A stretch of DNA of 64,000 bases, taken from contig JBBMNZ010000001.1 in the NCBI GenBank assembly GCA_037954325.1, forward strand, positions 5,324,374 to 5,388,373, given 5' to 3'. This document shows positions 13,021 through 24,408 of the stretch, one piece after another; the stretch's first letter is position 1, and every line of letters starts with the position of its first letter. The notes below the pieces were generated by a model, which was given only the letters and a program-made list of their open reading frames with translations, was not told the origin of the DNA and made no database searches. The translations under genes were made by a program, and so were the position numbers. The DNA comes from Fistularia commersonii (lineage: Eukaryota; Chordata; Actinopteri; Syngnathiformes; Fistulariidae).

Positions 13021-15562
13021 TCAGGAGAACTTTGCTGCTTGAGGTGGTGGTCCCAGGAAGCCCCCGGCCTGTTTGGTGGCGGCTCTGGAGGGTGCCAGGC
13101 CCAGCATTTTCTGAATGTTCTGGACAGTAGACAGATGAGGTTAAGCTAACTCAAGGTTTCACAGACTGAGAGAGACCAATCAAAGCAAATGATACACTGC
13201 GTGTTTGCTCGTAGTGTTTGATTAGGTTTAATTTTAGCCACAAGGGGGAGCTGTGGTGATTGAAGGCATTTTTGTATCCTTTGTGTTTGGAGTGCAGGCG
13301 GACTAATCAGGAGACTACCAGGATGGTGCTAGTGGACAAGGAAATACAATGGTTTGACCTTTACCAAACTTAATAAAAAATTGAAAACAATATTGTCCTG
13401 AAATTTGAGTTTTTTGTTCCGAGGCTTTCCAAAAGGGAGACAAAAGTACACCATTAGGTGTGATGTTAGCATGAACACGTGTAATCGGATTATCTAAATG
13501 ATTTACTCCATTGAAAAGCGTGACGAACGGAAATATGTCTATCTGATCAACTTTTTCAGAATCCATGTAAACGGTAGACTTCTAATCTGAATTGTGACCA
13601 TATTGAACAAATGCTGTCCATATAAACATGAGGTCTGTACCTGTCTGATTGACATGGTGCACAGGATGTAGAGGAAAATGAAGGAACAGTCGGTGTAATC
13701 CTCGCCAAGCAGGTTGCGGTGCGACAGACCCTGGATGTAGGAGAGCGGCACGAAGGGCAGCTTGGCCACCACCCTCCCGTCAAAACTGACCACAGACAGG
13801 GGAGGTTAGAGGTCAGCCACAATCCCAGTCCCAATGACATTATGATCTGCTTTTATTTTTACAATGATGAGAAGTTCCTGACTGTATTTTGGCTCCAACA
13901 CATATTTTTCCTATGGCAAATTTGGTGACAGATGATGATTTTCAAAAATGAATATTTACAGTTATCACAACTATTATCATTATTATTAATAATTGGTTAA
14001 ATCTGCTGCGCAGGACAACCTCAATATTATGACTCTTGAAAATATTTAAAAAAAAAAAAAACAACAACAACAGAACACAGAGAACACATAGTGCGAAGGA
14101 CCAGTCATGTGACTGTGCGTCCATCACTCACATGGAGTTGAACATTCCCATCAGTGCTGTGAAGCAAAAGCCGATGGCGAACATGGACTTCATGCGCACC
14201 TACAAAAACATTCAACGGATGAATGAATGGTAAACTGATTTGACTCCCAACGAAATTGTGTTATTTAACATTTACTGCTTTAATATATCTTAGTTTCTCA
14301 CCATTGAGAGGTCTCTGTTGTTGTTCTTCAGCTTCTCCTCTTGTCTCTCTGCAGCCAAGAAAGAAGGATCCAACAGAAGATATTCTGCATTCAGTGCCAT
14401 TCATTCATTCTGATCAGTAAAACTTGAGTTTACTGACTCCCTCCATCATCTCCTTACCAATCTTCTTCTTCTGCTGACGCCCCGCTGACTCTGTGATTGT
14501 CTCCTTTTTCTTCTCCACTAACAGTGAGGATGAGGAGCGCAGAGTAAACAGCCGCACTCCGGACAAAATGCTAAAGTTTAATTTGCACGGCTACTTACAT
14601 TTTTTGCTCTGCTTTTCAACCTCTGCCTTTAGCCTCTTGTACTTTTCAGTCCGATACACCAAAACCCAAGTGATACCTGGGGGAACAAGTTGAAAAGATT
14701 TTTTTTACAGAAAATAGTGCAGCGTTTTCCATTTAAAATGCTTAAACTATGGGGATGCTATAGTGCTGACAGGACATCTGGAACATCAGTTGTATGACTT
14801 TTTGAATCATTCACATCTGTAATAAAATTTCTTCATAGTATTTTCTTAGTCTCTCATTGTAATTTTCTTGGAACGTTCCATTTTCTTGTTTCTGGCTATT
14901 CAGTTGGTTAACTTTGGAGAATTCTTGCTGGATGGTGAAGAAGTGAATACCCCAATAATCATGTCGCTCTCCCGGGAGAGTTAACATAATTAGCTTGGGA
15001 AAAAAATGATGGCTATTTAAGTTATGAATATGTTAATAATTAATGATAATGTTATTAAATCAAACCTGGGAAAGACAGGTAGGACCAAATTAACAATCAA
15101 TAAGTACACAGACACAATAGAAGTTGTGTGGAGCTTATCGAAATACATTTAGAAAAATCAAAACAGTGAAGATTAAATAATAGCTGCGTATTTACCTTAG
15201 CATAATATTCGACTATTGTCGTGAAAGTTCGACCGGAAACTACCTGCTCTGCATGTATCAGCCTTGACACCGTCGTCGCGCTGCTAGCATCGGGGGCTAA
15301 CCTACCATGCTAACGCAAGCCATTTAAGATTTAAACAATGAAGTGTTTATCAATTAAGACTAACTTGGAAAATACGCAGGCTGTCATTGATAACCGAAAT
15401 GACGCGAAAGTCGCCGGTTCCGCGGAAAACCACGGTCCGGCGCACGCCAGTCTGCCTGTCAGCCCAGACAAGCCCGACGCTCCGCCACTCACCCTCGGCT
15501 AACAGCGCCGTGCACACCGAGATGAACACGATGAGAATGGTGTCCGCGAACATGGTACTCAT
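13021..15562 (-). CDS. TMCO1: Calcium load-activated calcium channel TMCO1
   Basis: TMCO1 is an endoplasmic reticulum membrane protein of the Oxa1/DUF106 group, reported both as a calcium leak channel that acts when ER stores overfill and as part of the multipass translocon. Seven coding exons: 15493-15562, 14599-14676, 14458-14517, 14302-14348, 14132-14199, 13641-13785 and 13021-13119. They give 188 residues, the same length as the mammalian protein as I recall it. Segments seen: N-terminal membrane helix (MSTMFADTILIVFISVCTAL), a charged coiled coil (KAEVEKQSK, KKKETITESAGRQQKKK, KLKNNNRDLSM), then FCFTALMGMFNS, FDGRVVAKLPF, LSYIQGLSHRNLLG, CSFIFLYILCTMSIRQ and the Gly/Pro-rich tail ending AKFS. 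It is transcribed away from UCK2 across a 0.92 kb gap. Confidence 0.97.
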
Positions 15563-16486
15563 GTCGACGGAGCTCCGTTCGGCGTTTTTCACCAGTTCAG
15601 ACGAAGAAGGATTATAAGAGAATGTATGTTTTTAACCACTCCCCGAGGACATTAGACTAATCTGAACCTCCGCTGGGTCAGCAGCAATGAAAAGGTCACG
15701 TCTGCGAAGTACTGCCGGTTCACTTCCGTTTCCTTCAAAGACCAAAGGGAATTGGATAGTAACAATAGTGGCGTTTAAACATGCGAGTCAAACAACAAAT
15801 TATTTTTTATTTTTAGAAGGTTATATCATTCACATTATTTATATTTATATTTATATTTATATCATTTACCAATTATCTAATTTATATGATGATGATGATG
15901 ATTATTATTATTATTAATATTATTTATTATCATTTTTTTCTTTTATCATTTTTATTATTTTCATTTTTTTCGACCAAGCAAACAGAGGTGGTTACAAGAG
16001 AACAAGTAATTATCTTTAAAAAAGTATCGGTTTTGGAATTTTAAAAAGAGGTCATATACTAACCATAAACTATTAAGATACTTTTAAGCTGATGTACGTT
16101 TAGAGAAAACAAATAGGAACAAGAAGGAAATCCGACTTAAATTATTTTTTTCTACAACTAAATAATGACGATTGTCGTTTAATTCAGTTCTTTATATTCA
16201 TGATTTTTTCGTATAAAATTGTTAACTTTTTTACGTAGATGTTCCCATTTTAAAAGAAGTAAACATCTACTTTTGCATTACACGAAAAACACGTTATCCC
16301 TTTAAATCAATAAACGGGGACAACGGGAGTTGTTTTCATGTCCGTAACCCAATCAGGTTCCGACGGCTCACCCGTTGACCAATCAGGAAACTCCGATTTC
16401 CAGGTCAATTAAAGCTGTCCCTCCCCCCCACCCCCGGCGTGCGAGCGCGTGCGTGCGCGCGAGCCGCATAGTCCCGTAGATGAAGC
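15563..16486. promoter_or_regulatory. Shared divergent promoter region TMCO1/UCK2
   Basis: The start codons of TMCO1 (minus) and UCK2 (plus) are 924 bases apart, head to head. Near UCK2 there are two NF-Y type CCAATCAG boxes at 16349-16356 and 16379-16386, 30 bases apart, followed by a CpG-rich stretch (16430-16600). The middle (15790-16320) is very AT-rich, with short TTTATA and GAT/ATT runs. Use as a bidirectional promoter is inferred from the layout. Confidence 0.6.
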
Positions 16487-19400
16487 ATGGCAGGCGACAG
16501 CGAGACAAAGCCAGGTGAGCGGCCGGACGGCGGCGGCGGTGACCGGCAGCCCTTTCTCATCGGTGTCGCCGGCGGGACCGCCAGCGGAAAGGTGGGCCCG
16601 TCCGTTAATTTCTCGGTAACATTTCAACGCCGTACGCCGGTCATCCCGCGCCTTTGTGACCCCGGAGGGTTGGAGGGTTGAGGGGTTGGGGGGGGGGGCG
16701 TTCCCGAGTTCCCGAGTTCCCGAGTTCCCGCGACCGGAAAACAACCGGTCATGTTTCGGCTTGTGATCGATAGCAGCGGTTCCGGTAAGCGAGATTGTAA
16801 ACCGGATCGATGGAAATCCAAACCCAAGCCCTTTCCATCTCCGTCGTCATTTCTCTGCCAGCGCAGGTCAGGGGCCGGAAGTGAGGTCATCAGCATCAGC
16901 TGTCAGTCTCGTGGCTTTGAGCACCTGGAGAGCAAACACCGGAAATGACAACAATAATAATACAAATCATAATGAGAAATATTGTATATTGTATTTTTTA
17001 AAAAGGCTTGTTGGCCTTTTGTAGTTTTACTGTGTTAATACTGTTAAAAAACTGGACTGAAAGTGTCATGGTCAAATGAAATAAAATAACTCGAGATTTC
17101 CGCTTTAAAGACTTTAGATTGCCATTTTCCATTAATAACTGTCATTGAGGTTCTCAAGAAAATCTGTAGTGGAGAACTAATAGTCTTTTTTATCTGCAAA
17201 ATTAGGAGATGTAAGAATAATTTAAAATACAAGTTTTTGAATAGCAGCTTTTACGAATTAATTTCCTCCTTTTTCTTGTCTGGTTTCCAGGCAATTATTG
17301 AATTATTGAACAAACTTCTCTGGTCATTTTCTCAATCAAAGTGTAATTTGACTAGATTTCCTCATGGGTTGTGATCAGAATTGAGACTTTCAAACAGTAT
17401 AATAATGCCTGTTCTGACTTAATCATAATAATTAAATAAACTCTTTTACTAGTTGTGCCTTAGGTGGATCCCCTGATCTCTTCCTGGAAACACCCGAGAA
17501 TGTTCTCTGATCAAACTGCGTGAGAACTTAAATTCCAGGGTTCCAAGTTAGGAAAGTTTGGAAATCACTTCAAGGTTAGAAAAATACTTGTGGTTGACTG
17601 TCTACTCCAAAAATCTTAACTTTTCAATATTCAGATGTTTGATCTGGAAGTCAAACTGACTGAGCAAAATATCGATCAGTTACCAGATCAGCTGATGAAC
17701 TAAAGACCGAGAAATCCTTGACACTTTAGCGCTGGTCAGTGTTGTGAATCAAACTCCGATCATGTATGTTAGATGGACATTTAAGGAAACACAGATTAAA
17801 TGCTTGAATTCTAAATTGAAAAAAATTGAATTCATTCTTGTCCTGTAACCTTGAACATGCTAAAACTCTACTGCTTCATTTTGTTTTTTTGAGGTGGAGG
17901 TTTATCATTTATTCTGATATTTCTTAGGAAATTAGCGTCAATCGGCTAAAATAACCCAGAAAGTTTAAAAGACAACCAAGAATCATTTTTTGAAGTCTGA
18001 AGGAACTTACATGATTAATAAAAATTCAGTCGTAAAACATTTATCAGAGGAGTGGGAACAGAACATGGCCGAATGTTCTCTGTTTCAATGTTTTTAAATC
18101 TAAACAGAGATGCCCCGGGAAGATAGAGGGTTCATCCAGCACCAAACTCCTTAGCTCTGAGCGGGAGCTGCAAAGCCGCAAACAGTTTGTGGTTTTTGGT
18201 TTCCTGGTGTCATCGCAGGAAGACGAAGCAACTAACAGCCTCCACAGAAACACCTGCCGCTGCGTGCATGCTGCAAGGCAACTGCCCTCTCCTGTTTGGA
18301 GGATGTTTTTGTTTTTGGAGGAGTAATGAGTGGACGGCACCTCATTTACTAAACTGAGGACGCTGATGATGATGGACAGAGTAAGAGACATCGGTCTGAC
18401 ATTTCTGTTCACGCAACTCTTATTCAGATGCAGCCAATCCAGCTGAAACCAACTGAACACTCAAAGACATCAGGACCTCACATTTGGAACTTTGGCTGAG
18501 GACTTAGGAATAAGAATAAACCAATATCAATGCCTGCCAGTGCTCAAATTATTAATCACAAGATGTCAATGTAGCAGTCCACATTTAAACCAAACACTGA
18601 TATCCAGAAGACATGGAGGATATCGATCAGTGACGTTTTCAACTAATGATACAGATAGTTCTGCGAAAGGTTATTGGCTAATGAGGTCAGCCTTTCACTG
18701 AAAGTAATTTCAAGGTTTTTGGGGCTTTAACGAAATGATAAATGACTTCAAAGTTGTGTTGAAACCAGATGACTTATGCTGGTCTTACGCCTAATGATTT
18801 TCATGGTTGTAGACTAAAAACTGAAAGGAGTTTTAATGGAGTCTTACTGGAGTTACATCATCTTGGGCGATAAGTATAAGGGGGTAATCTGAGCAGTCTT
18901 AGATCAGTATCTTCCTGGTCTTGGGCTTACGACAAAATCAAACGTGCTTGATATTATTTCAAGTCTTTCACTCTTTATGGTGACGTAATACAATCAACAA
19001 ACAATAGATGAGCTTCAGCAAAACTTGGAAAAGGAAACCTGGTAGACAAACAATCACCAGAGCGGTTTTGGTGGCAGCGACAGTATTTGTTGGCAGCATG
19101 GATGAACGGGAACGGCGAAGGACGTTCCAATCAGTATGGAGCGTCCAGAAAGAGTAGCAGATGGTGGTGCTGTGGGGAGAACAGCCCATCTTATACAGTG
19201 TCAACTCGACAACATATCAGGACCTAGTGGAAAAGGAAAAGCAATGGACTGAACTAGCACAGGCTCTGCAAATACCCGCGGAAAACATTGCATGGTCGGA
19301 AAAGTTGCTTAAATAATCTAGTTGTAGTCTTGTAAATAGTGACCTTGTAAGATTCACAGTGTAATGTATGTGTGGCTTAAGAAATCAGTAGGTACATTGT

Positions 19401-22400
19401 ACTTTATGTGTGTGTGTGTCCTTTGTCCAGTCGTCGGTGTGCAGCAAGATCATCGAGCTGCTGGGCCAGAATGAGATTGACCACCACCAGCGGCAGGTGG
19501 CCATCCTCAGCCAGGACAGCTTCTACCGGGTCCTCACCCAGGAACAGAAGAACAAGGCCCTCAAGGGCCACTTCAACTTCGACCACCCAGGTGCGTCCTC
19601 GCCAGCCGCCGCCGTCCCCCTCCTGGACCCTCTCACTCATTCATCTCTCTGTTTATAACCAGATGCCTTTGACAATGACCTCATAGTGGCGACTCTGCTG
19701 GACATCAAGGAGGGGAAGACCGTCCATATCCCCGTCTACGACTTTGTGACACATTCCAGGTGAACAAACCCCATGAGTAACACAGACCATAGAAGCAGGC
19801 CTGATGTCCATGTAAAATTACACATGTTCTTACGAAGGTAAAACTACATATGCGGGTTTAGAATATACATCAGAGTTCTCTTTCAGCTCCTCTGCTGGAG
19901 TAGTAGTGAGAAAAATTAAGGTACAGGTATGTACTCGAGGTTCTCCTCATAGCATCTCCTTGTTTTCCCCATTCCTGCCTGGGTTCTCTCCATGTTTTCG
20001 GTCTTCCTCTCACGTTCCAAAACTTTGTCAGTATGTTCGCTGAAGTCTTTGAATTTTCCATAAATGTTAATGAGTTAGTGAATGATTGGATGTCTCTATT
20101 TGATTGGCAGACAGTTCGAATTCAGGATCTGCCAGAGCTAAGTCACTGATGCCACTGTTCACTATGCTAAGCTAACTAGCCAGACAGGGGAGAGTTGGCT
20201 GGTTGACCATTGCTTGCATTTTTATACTTGGGGGGTTCACTAGCACCTTCTGGATAAGCTGAGGTGTTTTGTTAGCTAAAGCTAATCAATAGTAGCATGT
20301 TCCTGTGACTTAAGTCAACTAGTGGTGTGATCACATGACTAGCGTTCTCCTCATCTGTGTTCCTGTGCGGCAGGAAGGAGGAGACGGTGACCGTCTACCC
20401 CGCTGATGTGGTGCTGTTTGAAGGCATCCTGATGTTTTACTCCCAAGAGGTGCGCGACCTTTTCCAGATGAAGCTGTTTGTGGATACGGATGCCGACACA
20501 CGGCTGTCACGCAGAGGTGAAGTGCTGTGTTGGCTTGAATTATTACTGAAATGTGAGGTTGTAGGAACATGATTTTTTTTTTTAGGGGCAGGGGGCATTT
20601 ACTGCCTTTTAGGGGAGCAACAGCTAACACATTAGTGCACTATGAAGGTAAACATGGGGGTCAGTAGACGCAAGGTACAAGGTAACCAGCAGCATTAAAT
20701 TGCTAATGACATCATTAGCATGAATATAACTGACTAGTAGTTTGGTTTACTAATTGTAAACAAAAACACCATCACATGAGAAACTGTTACTATTTTTAAA
20801 ATACAGTCATCCCGTTCACTATTTCGGATTCATTTCTCTAGTTTGGAGTGGACCCTCAGCAATCAAACCACAAGTTCAAGTCACGGTTTAAAATTAGCAC
20901 ACTGAAAACAAGGAATGTTAAAAGGGGCAACGTTAGCATTGAAAATGATTTGACTTAGTGACGTATACCTCATCACCGAGGGAGGAAACATGTTTTTGGC
21001 GGGAGGCACTCTGACGTCTGAACCAGATGAAGGTAGTCTTTTGGTTTATTGGGCAAAAGACAAACAGTTAGCTTAATAAAAGGAATAAATTAAGATGCGA
21101 ACTAGCTTTGTTGCTAACAGAATCCTGATGTATAATATTATTATATATTAAATGAAATGCTATCTCCTCAATAGGATTAGCTTAGCACTATACAAACAGC
21201 GGTGATAACTTTAGTCATTTTACACATTAGAAAAATAATCCATAACCTTTGAACATGGTTAGCATTAGTGGTTCTTGAACAAATCCGGCCGAAAGGTTTC
21301 CTTTAGAGTATCGGCGAAGTAAATAAAAACATCCCAGTTTAGCTAACAACTTAAGGCTAACCCGTGCATGTCTTGACACAGTTCTGCGTGACATCAGCGA
21401 GCGTGGCCGCGACTTGGAAAGCATCCTGGCCCAGTACATAACCTTCGTCAAGCCCGCCTTTGAGGAGTTTTGTCTGCCGGTGCGTCTCCCACCCCCAAAA
21501 CGTCCAACATGGAACCTTCCCACGTTCAATCTGAATGATTGTGTTTTTGTTTTCCTGTCCAGACGAAGAAGTACGCGGATGTGATCATTCCGAGAGGAGC
21601 CGATAACCTGGGTGAGTGCCGGCGCTTTTATCAGTCGAGCTACAGACTCCGTGGCCTTGTGATGAAGGACAAGCCTGTTTCCATGTCGACACGCAGACAC
21701 AAACACCCCTGGGGTCAAAATAAAATGTCCCAGAGACTCATGACACTCAAGAGGTCCAAGAACAACAAAAGCATTTTTATATTTAACCATTTAGATTTTT
21801 AATTTAATATGATTTATAGAAGAGAAGTGTTTTCTTGTTTTATCCATTTGGATTTTATACATTTGATTTGTGAAATGTGAAAGCTTCATATTCTCATAAT
21901 TTTTTATGATATATTGCATTAGAACAGGGTCATATTTCTGGCATACTCAATATGATTTCTCTAATTTTGATGACTTAAATTTCTTTTTTTTTTTTAACAA
22001 GACCCCCTAAATCAAATTTCAATTAACTGGCCGCTAAGGTTTTTTTTTGTTGTTCTGTTTTCGTTTAATTTAATATCTTGATCATTTTTTTGTGTGATTT
22101 CTTATGATTTACACATTGAAGTCATTTGACTGTGCAAAAAATACATATAAATAAGAAACAGAACAAAACAATTTGTTGTCAGTTTTGATGAAGAAAAAGT
22201 ACATTTCTTTTTATAAAATTTGTTATGGCTCTTGTTGCTGATTTTTCCTTCTTTTAAGGAACATGTAATATTATTATAATTACCATAATTTCTGGATTAT
22301 TGAGGACACCTGAATATAAGCCGCACTGGCTTTGTCCTACTCTAGCTGATTGCTATCTTCGTCTTCCTCCTGCGCACTAAACACCATCAGTTGTCTTCCT

Positions 22401-22889
22401 CTGTGTTAAAATTGGGCAGCCTCAGAATTTCCCAATAATTTCATTGGTTCGATGTGACGAGGCTAAATGTTTTGGCAGCTTGTTAGCCCCAAAAAACCTC
22501 ATAAATTAGCCGCATCGTTGTATAAGGTGCAGTGTTCGAAGTGTGTCTGGAAAAAAAAGTCTGGAAATTACAGCATTAGGTTTAGGTTTCATTAATAAAG
22601 CCCTTATCTCAGGTTATGCCCCAGACGGTGGAGACTAGATTTAGAAACACATACTTTTCTACTTTTCATACACAAAATATTTAGGTGAAATTAAGTCTCT
22701 ACTGCGCAGTAACATGGTTCCATCACCGTGGGCACCTGTCTCCCCTCCACAGTGGCCATCAACCTCATCGTCCAGCACATCCAGGACATCCTCAACGCCG
22801 GTCTGACCAAACGCCTCAACGGCTGCCTGGGCGTCAACGGTTCAGCGGAGGAGCCACGGAGCGTGCAGTCCGGCAGTCGTCTGCACTGA
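16487..22889 (+). CDS. UCK2: Uridine-cytidine kinase 2
   Basis: UCK2 phosphorylates uridine and cytidine to UMP and CMP, the first step of pyrimidine ribonucleoside salvage in the cytosol. Seven coding exons: 16487-16591, 19431-19590, 19663-19759, 20374-20516, 21382-21479, 21563-21611 and 22753-22889, giving 262 residues, about the family length. The P-loop GGTASGK is at residues 29-35. Other family blocks are VAILSQDSFYRVLT, GHFNFDHPDAFDNDL, VYDFVTHSRKEETVTVY, DVVLFEGILMFYSQEVRDL, VDTDADTRLSRRVLRDI, FVKPAFEEFCLPTKKYAD and IIPRGADNLVAINLIVQHI. The first ATG follows a CpG-rich region and opens the canonical MAGDSE N-terminus. Intron 1 is the largest (2.8 kb) and holds no recognised gene. The C-terminal tail is short and Ser/Arg-containing, as usual for UCK2. 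Confidence 0.97.
16592..19430. other. UCK2 intron 1
   Basis: Large first intron, AT-rich after a CpG-rich beginning. Short tandem 'gagttccc' words occur at about 16705-16728. An open frame on the minus strand at 18044-18460 has no recognisable domain and I take it as chance. I see no further gene. Confidence 0.5.
22279..22578. mobile_element. Short non-autonomous DNA element (MITE-like)
   Basis: In UCK2 intron 6. The ends are imperfect inverted repeats: 'taccataatttctgga' at the left, and 'ctggaaattacagca' at the right, which reads tgctgtaatttccag in reverse. Inside are the words 'gaatataagccgcac' and 'ataaattagccgcat', typical of a widespread vertebrate element family of about 300 bases. 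No coding capacity. Confidence 0.55.
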
Positions 22890-24096
22890 CCGGCCACCTC
22901 AGAAACAAGTCCCTTTTTTTCTCTCTCTCTCTTTTTTTCATTTTTTTTTTTTATTCAGACTGTAAGGGTTTGGAAGAAGAGAGCTACTGTTTTTTACACT
23001 CAAGTCAGATCCCATGAAGTTTCATCCTGGCGACGAAAGCAGATGTCTGGGCACTGAGGGTCCGGAGCTACAAAGACATTATTTTATTTTCACTGCCAAA
23101 CAAAGCTTTTTCACAGCTGTACCTCAACAGAACTTGGGAGGTTTCTGTACCTTTGAGTATTTTCTTTCACTATACACACAAGATTTCTTTTAAGCACTTC
23201 GATGGCGGTTGATTTTTCAAACCATTTATTTGCACTGTTATGTGCCTTCTCAACATCAAGACCCATTCACACTCATGCAATTATATTTAAGTCATCAATT
23301 GTTTTTTAATTTTTGCTTAAAGTGTTAGTAAATCAGTTCTGTTACTTTGGAAGGAGTATGTGTTTGAGATGCCGATTGCGGAATATGCGTCATTTTTGCT
23401 CCTGCCACTCCCAAGTTTAAAAAAAAAAGGCGCATAAACATTTTTCAGACTTTGCTAATTCTCAGGTGTTTTGACGCAGGATTCTGACGTTTCATTCTTC
23501 GCATAATTATATCGTCACTTTTCCAGCAAGACCAACCAAAATACGCTTGTCGATGCCAGAAACGAGTATAAAAACTCATCAACCTGAACTTTTTTGCGCG
23601 AAGGGGGTGGTGTCAGGAGACATCACCAAAGATTCGCGCCTAGACTCTTCAGAATTTATTTTTTATTGAAATTATTGTTTCAAGTACTGATGTTCTAAAG
23701 GTTTCGAGGGAAAAAAAAAGAACCCAGGTATTTCTGTTAAGTACTAGAAAAGTCTTATTTTTTTACTTTTGTTTTACCTCGTTTGAAACCTTCGTATAAA
23801 TGATTAACTCTTGACACGTCGCCTTTGTTTATAATGCTTTGCTCTGGAAAAGAAATATGAAATGTAAATATTCCGAGTGGTTAAGACATCCCCCCTTGCA
23901 ATCACTTCTTATAGGGAAACACTCAGGTATGTTCTTTAGTTACAAGTCGCATTAAACTCTTGTATTTGCCGATTTGAATTGTTGTGATGTCCCTTTTTCA
24001 TTTAAAACAAACAGCTATAAAAGTTAAACATTTAAATCATGATCTGTTGGACGAACTTGAAAGGTGCCCGATATATTTTATTAAATAATCTAATCA

Positions 24097-24102
24097 AATA
24101 AA
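24097..24102 (+). terminator. Distal poly(A) signal of UCK2
   Basis: AATAAA 1.2 kb after the UCK2 stop. An ATTAAA-type variant at about 23951 is a possible earlier signal. The 3' UTR (22890-24100) contains no other feature that I recognise. Confidence 0.5.
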
Positions 24103-24172
24103 GGCTCGTCGTCATGACTCTATGGAATGATACCCCCTAGTTCCAGTTGATATTCAGGTAATTTCTCTTGTT

Positions 24173-24178
24173 TTTATT
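24173..24178 (-). terminator. Poly(A) signal of AATF
   Basis: AATAAA on the minus strand, 231 bases after the AATF stop and only about 70 bases from the UCK2 signal on the other strand. Confidence 0.45.
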
Positions 24179-24408
24179 CCAGCTCATTCCTTGTTGCACA
24201 TTTTCCTGATTTTTTTGTTTAGATAAAAAAAGTAAACAGCTCACCACTTCCAGTGATTTTGTAAGCAAGATAGTTTTACTGAAGAAAAACCATTGTTTAC
24301 TTAACAGAGCTGTTGAGATTGTTGGGTTAAAAAGGGTTAAAAAAAAAAAAACAAACACCCACAGCCACATTGTGAGTAGAACAGAGAGGTTAAGAATCAT
24401 AAATACAA

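Noticed and set aside
18044..18460. 138-codon minus-strand open frame in UCK2 intron 1
   Set aside because: No recognised domain, no start context, and surrounded by intron sequence; likely chance.
21227..21790. 187-codon open frame on the minus strand
   Set aside because: It covers UCK2 exons 5 and 6 on the opposite strand and has no family character.
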